Shown: positions 13,192 to 26,195 of the stretch, piece by piece
Layout of the letters: each line of letters starts with the position of its first letter
Numbering within the stretch: the stretch's first letter is position 1
Source: Megalopta genalis
Lineage: Eukaryota > Arthropoda > Insecta > Hymenoptera > Halictidae
DNA: 64,000 nucleotides
Direction of reading: 5' to 3'
Assembly: GCF_051020955.1 (NCBI RefSeq)
Contig: NW_027476274.1
Coordinates: 62,001 to 126,000, forward strand
The notes under the pieces: generated by a model
Seen by the model: only the letters and a program-made list of their open reading frames with translations
Database searches by the model: none
Told to the model about the DNA's origin: nothing
Made by a program: the position numbers and the translations under genes

Positions 13192-15331
13192 ATGATTTAC
13201 CTACAAACACTTGGGATATAAGTGATATAGAAGGAAATGCAGACGAATCAAACGGGGAAGCTCCAAAATCCATGCGATACATATCATTTAACTTCAAATC
13301 GATACGAAGTAGAAGGCTTAGCTTCAAATCCATGCGAAACAAATGATTTAGGTTCAGATACTTGCGACACATTGATATTGCTTCAAATGCAGGCGAAACT
13401 AACAAGTTAGCTTCAAATGCATGCAAAACACATGATTTAGCTTCAAACACTTGGGATATAAGTGATATAGCTTCAAATGCAGACGAAACAAACGAGTTAG
13501 CTTCAAAGCCAAGCGAATCACATGATTTAGCTGTAAATCAATGCGATGTAGAAGGTTTAGCTTCAAATCCATGCGAGACAAATGATTTAGCATCAGATAC
13601 TTGCGATATAACTGATATAGCTGCAAATGCAGGGGAAACAAACGAGTTAGCATAAAATCCATGCAAAACACATGATTTAGCTTCAAATCAATGCGATGTA
13701 GAAGGTTTAGCTTCAAATCCATGCGAAATAAATGATTTACCTACAAACACTTGGGATATAAGTGATATAGCAGGAAATGGAGACGAATGAAACGGGGAAG
13801 CTTCAAAATCAGTGCGATACATATCATTTAACTTCAAATCGATACGAAGTAGAAGTCTTAGCTTCAAATCCATGCGAAACAAATGATTTAGGTTCAGATA
13901 CTTGGGATACATTGATATTGCTTCAAATGCAGGCAAAACTAACGAGTTAGCTTCAAATCCATGCGAAATACATGATTTAACTTGAAATCGATGCGATGCA
14001 GAAGGTTAAACTTCAAATCTATACGAAACAAATGATTTAGCTTCAGATACTTGCGATATAAGTGATATAGCATCAAATGCAGGCGAAACGACCGAGTTAG
14101 CTCCAAATCCATGCGAAACACATGATTTAGCTGCAAATCAATGCGATGTAGAAGGTTTAGCTTCAAATCCATGCGAAACAAATGGTTTAGCTTTAAATCC
14201 ATGCGAAGTAAAAGGCTTAGCTTCAAATCCATGCGAAACTAATGATTTAGCATCAGATACTTGCGATATAACTGATATAGCTTCAAATGCAGGGGGAACA
14301 AACGAGTTAGCACCAATTCCATGCAAAACACATGATTTAGCTTCAAATCAATGCAATGTAGAAGGTTTAGCTTCAAATCCATGCGTAACAAATGATTTAG
14401 CTTCAAACACTTGTGATATAAGTGATATAGCTGCAAATGCAGACGAAACAAACGGGATAGCTTCAAAATCCATGCGATACATATCATTTAGCTTCAAATC
14501 AATACGAAGTAGAAGGATTAGCTTCTGATCCATGCGAAACAAATGGTTTATCTTGAAATACTTGTGATATTCATGATTTTGCTTCAACTGCATGCGAAAC
14601 AAACGAGTTTGCTTTAAATCCAAGCCAAACACATGATCTAGTTTCAAATCAATGCGAAGCTGAAGGCTTGGCTACAAATCCATGCGAAACACATGATTTA
14701 GCTGCAAATCAATGCGATGTAGAAGGTTTAGCTTCAAATCCATGCGAAACAAATGATTTAGCATCAGATACTGGCGATATAACTGATATAGCTTCAAATG
14801 CAGGGAAAACAAACGAGTTAGCATCAAATCCATGCAAAACAAATGATTTAGCTGCAAATCAATGCGATGTAGATGGTTTAGCTTCAAATCCATGCGAAAC
14901 AAATGATTTAGCATCAGATACTTGCGATATAACTGATATATTATCAAATGCAGGGGAAACAAACGAGTTAGCATCAATTCCATGCAAAACACATGATTTA
15001 GCTTGAAATCAAAGCGATGTAAAAGGTATATCTTCAAATCCAAACGAAACACATGATTTAGCTTCAAATCAATGCGATGTAGAAGGTATAGCTTCAAATC
15101 CAAGCGAAACACATGATTTAGCTTCAAATCAAAGCGATGTAGAAGGTATATCTTCAAATCCAAACGAAACACATGATTTAGCTTCAAATCAATGCGATGT
15201 AGAAGGTATAGCTTCAAATCCAAGCGAAACACATGATTTAGCTTCAAATCAATGCGATGTAGAAGGTTTAGCTTCAAATTAATGCGGAACAAATGATTGA
15301 GGTTCAGATATTTGCGATATAAGTGATATAG
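12841..15331. repeat. Large duplication II, copy 2
   Basis: Near-identical repeat of 10381-12840. A third, short start of the same block follows at about 15302-15470, carrying the diagnostic GCATCAAATCCATGCAAAAA and GACGTAGACGG variants. The right part (from about 14345) also matches 21245 onward, so this block overlaps the larger module described at 15.6-28.5 kb. Confidence 0.92.
14491..14682. repeat. Divergent sub-module, copy 2
   Basis: Same diverged units as at 11999-12190, offset 2492 bp, differing by a G for A in the piece GTAGAAGGATTAGC. Confidence 0.85.
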
Positions 15332-15664
15332 CTTCAAATGCAGGAGAAACAAACGAGTTAGCATCAAATCCATGCAAAAAACATGATTTAGTTTCAAATC
15401 AATGCGACGTAGACGGTTTAGCTTCAAATCCAAGCGAAACACATGATTTAGCTTCAAATCAATGCGATGTAGAAGGTTTAGCTTCAAATCCAAGCGAAGC
15501 AAATGATTGAGCTTCAGACACTTGGGATATAAGTGATATAGCTTCAACAGCATGCGAAACAAACGAGTTAGCTTCAAATCTATGCAAAACACATGATTAA
15601 GCTTCAATTCAATGCTATGTAGAAGGTTTAGCTTCAAATCCAAGCGACACAAATGATTAAGCAT
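14672..15664 (-). other. - strand open frame, 330 codons, in frame with the next one upstream
   Basis: Decapeptide repeats of the LLHRIDLKLN / HVFRLDLKLY type. It is separated from the 359-codon frame at 15668-16747 by a single TAG (plus-strand CTA at 15668-15670) in the same frame. That stop comes from GATA changing to GCTA in one D-type unit. Near-identical copies are at 21572-22564 and within 24669-26195. No domain is recognised. Confidence 0.12.
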
Positions 15665-18000
15665 CAGCTACTTGCGATATAAGTGATACAGCTTCAAATG
15701 CAGACGAAAAAAACGAGTTAGCATCAAATCCATGCGGAACACATGATTTAGCAGTAAATGAATGCAATGTAGAAGGTTTAGCTTCAAGTACATGCGAAAC
15801 CATTGATTTAACTTCAGATACTTGCGATGTAAGTGGCATAGCTTCAAATGCAGACGAAACAAACCAGTTAGCTTCAACTCCATGCGAAACACATGATATA
15901 GCAACAAAACAATGCGAAGTTTAAGGTTTAGCTTCAAATCCATGCGAAACACATGAATTAGCTTCAAACCCATGCGATACACATGATTTAGCAGCAAATC
16001 AATGCGATGAAGAAGGTTTAGCTTCAAATCTATGCGATACCAATGGTTTAGCTTCAGATACATGCGATATAAGTGATATAGATTCAAATGCAGGAGAAAC
16101 AAACGTGTTAGCTTCAAATTCATGCAGAACACATGATTAAGCTTTAATTCAATGCGATGTAGAAGGTTTAGCTTCAAATCCATGCGAAACAAATGATTTA
16201 ACATCAGATGGTTGCGATATAAGTGATATAGTTTCAAATGCAGGGGAAACAAACGAGTTAACTTCAAATCCAAGCGAATCACACGATTTAGCTTCAAATC
16301 AGTGCGATTTAGAAGGTTTAGCTTCAAATCCAGGCGAAACAAATAATTTACTTTCAATCGCTTGGGATATAAGTGATATAGCTTCAAATGCAGGAGAAAC
16401 AAACGAGTTAGCATCAAATTCATGCAAAACACATGATTAAGCTTCAATTCAATGCTATGTAGAAGGTTTAGCTTCAAATCCAAGCCACGCAAATGATTAA
16501 GCATCAGGTACTTGCGATATAAGTGATATAGCTTCAAATGCACACGAAACAAACGAGTTAGCTTCAAATCCAAATGAATCACATGATTTAGCTTCAAATC
16601 AATGCGATGTAGAAGGTTTAGCTTCAAATCCATGCGAAACAAATGATTTAGCATCAGATTATTGCGATATAACTGATATAGATTCAAATGCAGGGGAAAC
16701 AAACGAGTTAGCATAAAATCCATGCAAAACACATGGTTTAGCTTCAAATCAATGCGATGTAGAAGGTTTAGATTCTAATCCATGCGAAACAAATAATTTA
16801 GCTTCAAACACTTGTGAAATAAGTGATATGGCTGCAAATGCAGACGAATCAAACGGGATAGCATCAAAATCCATGCGATACATATCATTTAGCTTCAAAT
16901 CGATACGATGTAGAAGGTTTCGCTTCAAATCCATGCGAAACAATTGATTTAGCATCAGACACTTGCGATATAAGTGATATAGCTTCAAATGCAGACGAAA
17001 CAAACGTGCTAGATTCAACTCCATAGGAAACACATTATTTAGCTTCAAATCAATGCGATGTGGAAGGTTTAGCTTCAAACCAATGCGATGTGGAAGGTTA
17101 GCTTCAAACCAATGCGATGTGGAAGGTTTAGCTTCAAATCAATGCGCCACAAATGACTTGCATCAGATACTTGCGATATATGTGATATAGCTTCAAATGC
17201 AGGCGAAACAAACGAGGTAGCTTCAAATCCAAGCGAAAGACATGATTTAGTTTCAAATCAATGCGATGTAGAAGGTTTTGCTCCAAATCCTTGCGAAACA
17301 AATGATTTAGCTTCAAACAATTGGTATATATGTGATATAGTTTCAAATGCAGACGAATTAAACAAGTTAGCCTCAAAATCCATGCGGTACACAACATTTA
17401 GGTTCAAATAGATGCGAAGTAGAAGCCTTAGCTCCACATCCATGCGAAACAAATGTTTTAACTTCAGATACTTGGGATATGAGTGATATAGCTTCAAATG
17501 CAGACGAAACAAACGAGATAGCTTCAAATCCTTGCGAAACACATGACTTAGCTGCAAATCATTGCGGTGTAGAAGGTTTAGCTTCAAGTCGGTGCGAAAC
17601 AATTGATTTGGCTTCAAATACCTGCGATTGTAAGTGATATAGCTTCAAATGGAGGCGAAACAAACGAGTTAGTTTCAAATTCATGCGAAACATATGATTT
17701 TGCTGCAAATCAATGGGATGTAGAAGGTTTAGCTTCAAATCCATGCGAAACAAAAGATTGAGCTTCGAAGACTTGGGATATAGGTGATATAGCTTCATAT
17801 GCAGACGAAACAAACGACTTATATTCATATCCAAGCGAAACACACGATTTAGCTTCAAATGAATGCGATGTAGAAGTTTTAGCTTCAAATCCATGCGATA
17901 CACAAGATTTAGCTTCAAATCAATGCGATGTAGAAGGTTTAGCTTCAAATCAATGCGATGTAGAAGGTTTAGCTTCAAATCAATGCGATGTAGTAGGTTT
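15624..18000. repeat. Large module III, copy alpha
   Basis: First of four near-identical copies (alpha, beta, gamma, delta) of a block starting with GACACAAATGATTAAGC and the D unit CAGCTACTTGCG. Copy alpha lacks 210 bp (seven units) that the others carry near their middle. This is why the alpha-beta offset is 2371 bp up to about 16.9 kb and 2581 bp after about 17.0 kb. Its tail (17620-18000) includes CCTGCGATTGTAAGTG and three consecutive B units. Confidence 0.92.
15668..16747 (-). other. 359-codon open frame in module III alpha
   Basis: Decapeptide repeats such as HVFCMDFMLT, RLFPLHLNLY, LLHRIDLKLN and HVIHLDLKLT. Arginine at repeat position 4 and the L-K-L triplet at positions 7-9 are the most constant residues. 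There is no signal peptide or recognisable fold. Copies are at 18039-19118, 22568-23647 and 26199-27278, all exactly 359 codons. Retention through four copies follows from recent duplication and does not by itself show function. Confidence 0.15.
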
Positions 18001-20183
18001 AGCTTCAAATCCAAGCGACACAAATGATTAAGCATCAGCTACTTGCGATATAAGTGATACAGCTTCAAATGCAGACGAAAAAAACGAGTTAGCATCAAAT
18101 CCATGCGGAACACATGATTTATCAGTAAATGAATGCAATGTAGAAGGTTTAGCTTCAAGTACATGCGAAACCATTGATTTAGCTTCAGATACTTGCGATG
18201 TAAGTGGCATAGCTTCAAATGCAGACGAAACAAACCAGTTAGCTTCAACTCCATGCGAAACACATGATATAGCAACAAAACAATGCGAAGTTTAAGGTTT
18301 AGCTTCAAATCCATGCGAAACACATGAATTAGCTTCAAACCCATGCGATACACATGATTTAGCAGCAAATCAATGCGATGAAGAAGGTTTAGCTTCAAAT
18401 CTATGCGATACCAATGGTTTAGCTTCAGATACATGCGATATAAGTGATATAGATTCAAATGCAGGAGAAACAAACGTGTTAGCTTCAAATTCATGCAGAA
18501 CACATGATTAAGCTTTAATTCAATGCGATGTAGAAGGTTTAGCTTCAAATCCATGCGAAACAAATGATTTAACATCAGATGGTTGCGATATAAGTGATAT
18601 AGTTTCAAATGCAGGGGAAACAAACGAGTTAACTTCAAATCCAAGCGAATCACACGATTTAGCTTCAAATCAGTGCGATTTAGAAGGTTTAGCTTCAAAT
18701 CCAGGCGAAACAAATAATTTACTTTCAATCGCTTGGGATATAAGTGATATAGCTTCAAATGCAGGAGAAACAAACGAGTTAGCATCAAATTCATGCAAAA
18801 CACATGATTAAGCTTCAATTCAATGCTATGTAGAAGGTTTAGCTTCAAATCCAAGCCACGCAAATGATTAAGCATCAGGTACTTGCGATATAAGTGATAT
18901 AGCTTCAAATGCACACGAAACAAACGAGTTAGCTTCAAATCCAAATGAATCACATGATTTAGCTTCAAATCAATGCGATGTAGAAGGTTTAGCTTCAAAT
19001 CCATGCGAAACAAACGATTTAGCATCAGATTATTGCGATATAACTGATATAGCTTCAAATGCAGGGGAAACAAACGAGTTAGCATAAAATCCATGCAAAA
19101 CACATGGTTTAGCTTCAAATCAATGCGATGTAGAAGGTTTAGATTCTAATCCATGCGAAACAAATAATTTAGCTTCAAACACTTGTGAAATAAGTGATAT
19201 AGCTGCAAATGCAGACGAATCAAACGGGATAGCTTCAAAATCCATGCGATACATATCATTTAGCTTCAAATCGATACGATGTAGAAGGTTTCGCTTCAAA
19301 TCCATGCGAAAGAAATGATTTAGCTGCAAATCAATGCGAAGTAGAAGGCTTAGCTTCAAATCCATGCGAAACAAATGATTTAGCTTCAGACACTTGGGAT
19401 ATAAGTGATATAGCTACAAATGCAGGAGAAACAAACTAGTTAGCTTCAAATCCATGCGAAACAGATGATTGAGCTGCATACCAATGCGATGTAGAAGGTT
19501 TAGCTTCAAATCCATGCGAAACAATTGATTTAGCATCAGATACTTGCGATATAAGTGATATAGCTTCAAATGCAGACGAAACAAACGTGCTAGATTCAAC
19601 TCCATAGGAAACACATTATTTAGCTTCAAATCAATGCGATGTGGAAGGTTTAGCTTCAAACCAATGCGATGTGGAAGGTTAGCTTCAAACCAATGCGATG
19701 TGGAAGGTTTAGCTTCAAATCAATGCGACACAAATGACTTGCATCAGATACTTGCGATATATGTGATATAGCTTCAAATGCAGGCGAAACAAACGAGGCA
19801 GCTTCAAATCCAAGCGAAAGACATGATTTAGTTTCAAATCAATGCGATGTAGAAGGTTTTGCTCCAAATCCTTGCGAAACAAATGATTTAGCTTCAAACA
19901 ATTGGTATATATGTGATATAGTTTCAAATGCAGACGAATTAAACAAGTTAGCCTCAAAATCCATGCGGTACACAACATTTAGGTTCAAATAGATGCGAAG
20001 TAGAAGCCTTAGCTCCAAATCCATGCGAAACAAATGTTTTAACTTCAGATACTTGGGATATGAGTGATATAGCTTCAAATGCAGACAAAACAAACGAGAT
20101 AGCTTCAAATCCTTGCGAAACACATGACTTAGCTGCAAATCATTGCGGTGTAGAAGGTTTAGCTCCAAGTCGGTGCGAAACAA
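17995..20183. repeat. Large module III, copy beta
   Basis: Repeats alpha at +2371 bp and carries the extra 210 bp seen in gamma and delta. It matches gamma (offset 4529 bp) up to about 20183. There gamma continues into an AACAATTGATTTGGC unit, while beta jumps to AACAAAAGATTGAGC, a sequence otherwise found in the tail of delta (about 28490). The jump is a recombination junction. Confidence 0.9.
18039..19118 (-). other. 359-codon open frame in module III beta
   Basis: Same frame and length as at 15668-16747, with only a few residue differences (for example NLYQ to KLYQ and NHLFRM to NRLFRM near the N-terminus of the reading). Its status is as doubtful as the alpha copy. Confidence 0.12.
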
Positions 20184-22523
20184 AAGATTGAGCTTCGAAG
20201 ACTTGGGATATAGGTGATATAGCTTCATATGCAGACGAAACAAACGACTTATATTCATATCCATACGAAACACACGATTTAGCTTCAAATGAATGCGATG
20301 TAGAAGGTTTAGCTTCAAATCCATGCGAAACCAATGATTTAGCTTTAGATACTTCCGATATAAGTGACATAGCTTCAAATGCGGACGAAACAAACGAGTC
20401 AGCTTCAAATCCATGCGAAATTACTGGTTTAGCTACAAATACACGTGATATATATTATTTAGCTACAACTGCATGCGAAACAAACGATTTAGCTTCAAAT
20501 CCAAGCAAAACACATGATTATGCTTCAAATCAAGCTATGTAGAAGGTTTAGTTTCAAATCCATGCGACACAAACGATTTATTTTCAGATACTTGCGATAT
20601 AAGTGATATAGCTTCAAATGCAGGGCAAACAAACGAGTTAGCTTCAAATCCATGCGAAACACATGATTTAGCTTCAAATCAATGCGAAGTAGAAGGCTTA
20701 ACTTCAAAATCCATGCGAAACAAATGATTTAGGTTCACATACTTGCGGTATAAGTGATATAGCTTCAAATGGAGGCGAAACAAACGAGTTGCTTTCAAAT
20801 TCATGCGAAACATATGATTTTGCTGCAAATCAATGGATGTAGAAGGTTTAGCTTCAAATCCATGCGAAACAAAAGATTGAGCTTCGAACACTTGGGATAT
20901 AGGTGATATAGCTTCATATGCAGACGAAACAAACGACTTATATTCATATCCAAGCGAAACACACGATTTAGCTTCAAATGAATCCGATGTAGAAGTTTTA
21001 GCTTCAAATCCATGCGATACACAAGATTTAGCTTCAAATCAATGCGATGTAGAAGGTTTAGCTTCAAATCAATGCGATGTAGAAGGTTTAGCTTCAAATC
21101 AATGCGATGTAGAAGGTTTAGCTTCATATCCATGCGAAACAAATGATTTAGCCTCAGATTATTGCGATATAACTGATATAGCTTCAAATGCAGGGGAAAC
21201 AAACCAGTTAGCATAAAATCCATGCAAAACACATGATTTAGCTTCAAATCAATGCAATGTAGAAGGTTTAGCTTCAATCCATGCGTAACAAATGATTTAG
21301 CTTCAAACACTTGTGATATAAGTGATATAGCTGCAAATGCAGACGAAACAAACGGGATAACTTCAAAATCCATGCGATACATATCATTTAGCTTCAAATC
21401 AATACGAAGTAGAAGGATTAGCTTCTGATCCATGCGAAACAAATGGTTTATCTTGAAATACTTGTGATATTCATGATTTTGCTTCAACTGCATGCGAAAC
21501 AAACGAGTTTGCTTTAAATCCAAGCCAAACACATGATCTAGTTTCAAATCAATGCGAAGCTGAAGGCTTGGCTACAAATCCATGCGAAACACATGATTTA
21601 GCTGCAAATCAATGCGATGTAGAAGGTTTAGCTTCAAATCCATGCGAAACAAATGATTTAGCATCAGATACTGGCGATATAACTGATATAGCTTCAAATG
21701 CAGGGAAAACAAACGAGTTAACATCAAATCCATGCAAAACACATGATTTAGCTGCAAATCAATGCGATGTAGATGGTTTAGCTTCAAATCCATGCGAAAC
21801 AAATGATTTAGCATCAGATACTTGCGATATAACTGATATATTATCAAATGCAGGGGAAACAAACGAGTTAGCATCAATTCCATGCAAAACACATGATTTA
21901 GCTTGAAATCAAAGCGATGTAGAAGGTATATCTTCAAATCCAAACCAAACACATGATTTAGCTTCAAATCAATGCGATGTAGAAGGTATAGCTTCAAATC
22001 CAAGCGAAACACATGATTTAGCTTCAAATCAAAGCGATGTAGAAGGTATATCTTCAAATCCAAACGAAACACATGATTTAGCTTCAAATCAATGCGATGT
22101 AGAAGGTATAGCTTCAAATCCAAGCGAAACACATAATTTAGCTTCAAATCAATGCGATGTAGAAGGTTTAGCTTCAAATTAATGCGGAACAAATGATTGA
22201 GGTTCAGATATTTGCGATATAAGTGATATAGCTTCAAATGCAGGAGAAACAAACGAGTTAGCATCAAATCCATGCAAAAAACATGATTTAGTTTCAAATC
22301 AATGCGACGTAGACGGTTTAGCTTCAAATCCAAGCGAAACACATGATTTAGCTTCAAATCAATACGATGTAGAAGGTTTAGCTTCAAATCCAAGCGAAGC
22401 AAATGATTGACCTTCAGACACTTGGGATATAAGTGATATAGCTTCAACAGCATGCGAAACAAACGAGTTAGCTTCAAATCTATGCAAAACACATGATTAA
22501 GCTTCAATTCAATGCTATGTAGA
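20184..22523. repeat. Array segment between module III beta and gamma
   Basis: Mosaic of blocks found elsewhere. 20190-21590 matches about 28490-29900 (offset near 8311-8313 bp). 21245-22523 matches 14345-15623 at 6900 bp. Near 20430-20530 there are strongly diverged units (ACACGTGATATATATTATTT) shared only with about 28734-28850. 21031-21120 holds three identical B units in a row. No gene is seen. Confidence 0.88.
21393..21582. repeat. Divergent sub-module, copy 3
   Basis: Same diverged units, exactly 6900 bp (230 units) after copy 2. A one-base loss just upstream (TTCAATCCATGCG near 21276) is private to this copy. Confidence 0.85.
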
Positions 22524-22564
22524 AGGTTTAGCTTCAAATCCAAGCGACACAAATGATTAAGCAT
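21572..22564 (-). other. 330-codon open frame, copy of 14672-15664
   Basis: Same repeat peptide and length as the frame 6900 bp earlier. It is again separated from the next 359-codon frame (22568-23647) by one in-frame TAG. Confidence 0.12.
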
Positions 22565-25130
22565 CAGCTACTTGCGATATAAGTGATACAGCTTCAAATG
22601 CAGACGAAAAAAACGAGTTAGCATCAAATCCATGCGGAACACATGATTTAGCAGTAAATGAATGCAATGTAGAAGGTTTAGCTTCAAGTACATGCGAAAC
22701 CATTCATTTAGCTTCAGATACTTGCGATGTAAGTGGCATAGCTTCAAATGCAGACGAAACAAACCAGTTAGCTTCAACTCCATGCGAAACACATGATATA
22801 GCAACAAAACAATGCGAAGTTTAAGGTTTAGCTTCAAATCCATGCGAAACACATGAATTAGCTTCAAACCCATGCGATACACATGATTTAGCAGCAAATC
22901 AATGCGATGAAGAAGGTTTAGCTTCAAATCTATGCGATACCAATGGTTTAGCTTCAGATACATGCGATATAAGTGATATAGATTCAAATGCAGGAGAAAC
23001 AAACGTGTTAGCTTCAAATTCATGCAGAACACATGATTAAGCTTTAATTCAATGCGATGTAGAAGGTTTACCTTCAAATCCATGCGAAACAAATGATTTA
23101 ACATCAGATGGTTGCGATATAAGTGATATAGTTTCAAATGCAGGGGAAACAAACGAGTTAACTTCAAATCCAAGCGAATCACACGATTTAGCTTCAAATC
23201 AGTGCGATTTAGAAGGTTTAGCTTCAAATCCAGGCGAAACAAATAATTTACTTTCAATCGCTTGGGATATAAGTGATATAGCTTCAAATGCAGGAGAAAC
23301 AAACGAGTTAGCATCAAATTCATGCAAAACACATGATTAAGCTTCAATTCAATGCTATGTAGAAGGTTTAGCTTCAAATCCAAGCCACGCAAATGATTAA
23401 GCATCAGGTACTTGCGATATACGTGATATAGCTTCAAATGCACACGAAACAAACGAGTTAGCTTCAAATCCAAATGAATCACATGATTTAGCTTCAAATC
23501 AATGCGATGTAGAAGGTTTAGCTTCAAATCCATGCGAAACAAATGATTTAGCATCAGATTATTGCGATATAACTGATATAGCTTCAAATGCAGGGGAAAC
23601 AAACGAGTTAGCATAAAATCCATGCAAAACACATGGTTTAGCTTCAAATCAATGCGATGTAGAAGGTTTAGATTCTAATCCATGCGAAACAAATAATTTA
23701 GCTTCAAACACTTGTGAAATAAGTGATATAGCTGCAAATGCAGACGAATCAAACGGGATAGCTTCAAAATCCATGCGATACATATCATTTAGCTTCAAAT
23801 CGATACGATGTAGAAGGTTTCGCTTCAAATCCATGCGAAAGAAATGATTTAGCTGCAAATCAATGCGAAGTAGAAGGCTTAGCTTCAAATCCATGCGAAA
23901 CAAATGATTTAGCTTCAGACACTTGGGATATAAGTGATATAGCTACAAATGCAGGAGAAACAAACTAGTTAGCTTCAAATCCATGCGAAACAGATGATTG
24001 AGCTGCATACCAATGCGATGTAGAAGGTTTAGCTTCAAATCCATGCGAAACAATTGATTTAGCATCAGATACTTGCGATATAAGTGATATAGCTTCAAAT
24101 GCAGACGAAACAAACGTGCTAGATTCAACTCCATAGGAAACACATTATTTAGCTTCAAATCAATGCGATGTGGAAGGTTTAGCTTCAAACCAATGCGATG
24201 TGGAAGGTTAGCTTCAAACCAATGCGATGTGGAAGGTTTAGCTTCAAATCAATGCGACACAAATGACTTGCATCAGATACTTGCGATATATGTGATATAG
24301 CTTCAAATGCAGGCGAAACAAACGAGGCAGCTTCAAATCCAAGCGAAAGACATGATTTAGTTTCAAATCAATGCGATGTAGAAGGTTTTGCTCCAAATCC
24401 TTGCGAAACAAATGATTTAGCTTCAAACAATTGGTATATATGTGATATAGTTTCAAATGCAGACGAATTAAACAAGTTAGCCTCAAAATCCATGCGGTAC
24501 ACAACATTTAGGTTCAAATAGATGCGAAGTAGAAGCCTTAGCTCCAAATCCATGCGAAACAAATGTTTTAACTTCAGATACTTGGGATATGAGTGATATA
24601 GCTTCAAATGCAGACAAAACAAACGAGATAGCTTCAAATCCTTGCGAAACACATGACTTAGCTGCAAATCATTGCGGTGTAGAAGGTTTAGCTCCAAGTC
24701 GGTGCGAAACAATTGATTTGGCTTCAAATACCTGCGATTGTAAGTGATATAGCTTCAAATGGAGGCGAAACAAACGAGTTAGTTTCAAATTCATGCGAAA
24801 CATATGATTTTGCTGCAAATCAATGGGATGTAGAAGGTTTAGCTTCAAATCCATGCGAAACAAAAGATTGAGCTTCGAAGACTTGGGATATATGTGATAT
24901 AGCTTCATATGCAGACGAAACAAACGACTTATATTCATATCCAAGCGAAACACACGATTTAGCTTCAAATGAATCCGATGTAGAAGTTTTAGCTTCAAAT
25001 CCATGCGATACACAAGATTTAGCTTCAAATCAATGCGATGTAGAAGGTTTAGCTTCAAATCAATGCGATGTAGAAGGTTTAGCTTCAAATCAATGCGATG
25101 TAGAAGGTTTAGCTTCATATCCATGCGAAA
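22524..25130. repeat. Large module III, copy gamma
   Basis: Matches delta at +3631 bp and beta at -4529 bp. It contains the 210-bp insertion relative to alpha. Its tail (24720-25110) repeats the alpha tail, including CCTGCGATTGTAAGTG and the run of three B units. Substitutions private to gamma and delta (TTTACCTTCAAATCC near 23069 and 26700; GATATACGTGATATAGC near 23415) show that these two are the closest pair. Confidence 0.92.
22568..23647 (-). other. 359-codon open frame in module III gamma
   Basis: Near-identical to the frames in alpha, beta and delta, with gamma/delta-specific differences such as HVYRKYLMLN and MDLKVNLLHR. No domain is recognised and it is probably not a gene. Confidence 0.12.
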
Positions 25131-26195
25131 CAAATGATTTAGCCTCAGATTATTGCGATATAACTGATATAGCTTCAAATGCAGGGGAAACAAACCAGTT
25201 AGCATAAAATCCATGCAAAACACATGATTTAGCTTCAAATCAATGCGATGTAGAAGGTTTAGCTTCAAATCCATGCGAAACAAATGATTTAGCATCAGAT
25301 ACTGGCGATATAACTGATATAGCTTCAAATGCAGGGAAAACAAACGAGTTAACATCAAATCCATGCAAAACACATGATTTAGCTGCAAATCAATGCGATG
25401 TAGATGGTTTAGCTTCAAATCCATGCGAAACAAATGATTTAGCATCAGATACTTGCGATATAACTGATATATTATCAAATGCAGGGGAAACAAACGAGTT
25501 AGCATCAATTCCATGCAAAACACATGATTTAGCTTGAAATCAAAGCGATGTAGAAGGTATATCTTCAAATCCAAACCAAACACATGATTTAGCTTCAAAT
25601 CAATGCGATGTAGAAGGTATAGCTTCAAATCCAAGCGAAACACATGATTTAGCTTCAAATCAAAGCGATGTAGAAGGTATATCTTCAAATCCAAACGAAA
25701 CACATGATTTAGCTTCAAATCAATGCGATGTAGAAGGTATAGCTTCAAATCCAAGCGAAACACATAATTTAGCTTCAAATCAATGCGATGTAGAAGGTTT
25801 AGCTTCAAATTAATGCGGAACAAATGATTGAGGTTCAGATATTTGCGATATAAGTGATATAGCTTCAAATGCAGGAGAAACAAACGAGTTAGCATCAAAT
25901 CCATGCAAAAAACATGATTTAGTTTCAAATCAATGCGACGTAGACGGTTTAGCTTCAAATCCAAGCGAAACACATGATTTAGCTTCAAATCAATACGATG
26001 TAGAAGGTTTAGCTTCAAATCCAAGCGAAGCAAATGATTGACCTTCAGACACTTGGGATATAAGTGATATAGCTTCAACAGCATGCGAAACAAACGAGTT
26101 AGCTTCAAATCTATGCAAAACACATGATTAAGCTTCAATTCAATGCTATGTAGAAGGTTTAGCTTCAAATCCAAGCGACACAAATGATTAAGCAT
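24669..26195 (-). other. Longest open frame in the window (508 codons, - strand)
   Basis: About 50 decapeptides of the [HLR]-[LV]-[FHY]-R-x-[DHY]-L-K-L-[NY] type: basic and leucine-rich, with no signal peptide, membrane segment or recognised domain. The last 13 or so residues-per-unit blocks slide into the other - strand frame (AKSIVSHRLGAKPSTPQ) at an indel. A single TAG separates it from the upstream 359-codon frame 26199-27278, so 24669-27278 is one frame of 870 codons with one internal stop. If any part of the array encodes protein, this is the best candidate. Confidence 0.15.
25131..26154. repeat. Array segment between module III gamma and delta
   Basis: Joins the B-unit run of gamma directly to the block LASNPCETND LASDTGDITD IASNAGKTNE, which elsewhere (21600, 29940) follows the divergent sub-module. 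The divergent sub-module itself is absent here. From about 25235 the segment matches 21604 onward at 3631 bp. The junction lies near 25210-25260. Confidence 0.85.

Noticed and set aside
15668..16747. Four identical-length 359-codon frames as a real gene family
   Set aside because: They lie in four recent copies of the same DNA block, have no start context, promoter or domain, and consist only of the array repeat. Their conservation is explained by duplication.
20431..20530. Unrelated insertion because of strongly diverged sequence
   Set aside because: The 30-bp phase and the core (TTTAGCTACAA) are still visible and the same stretch occurs near 28734-28850, so these are diverged units, not foreign DNA.
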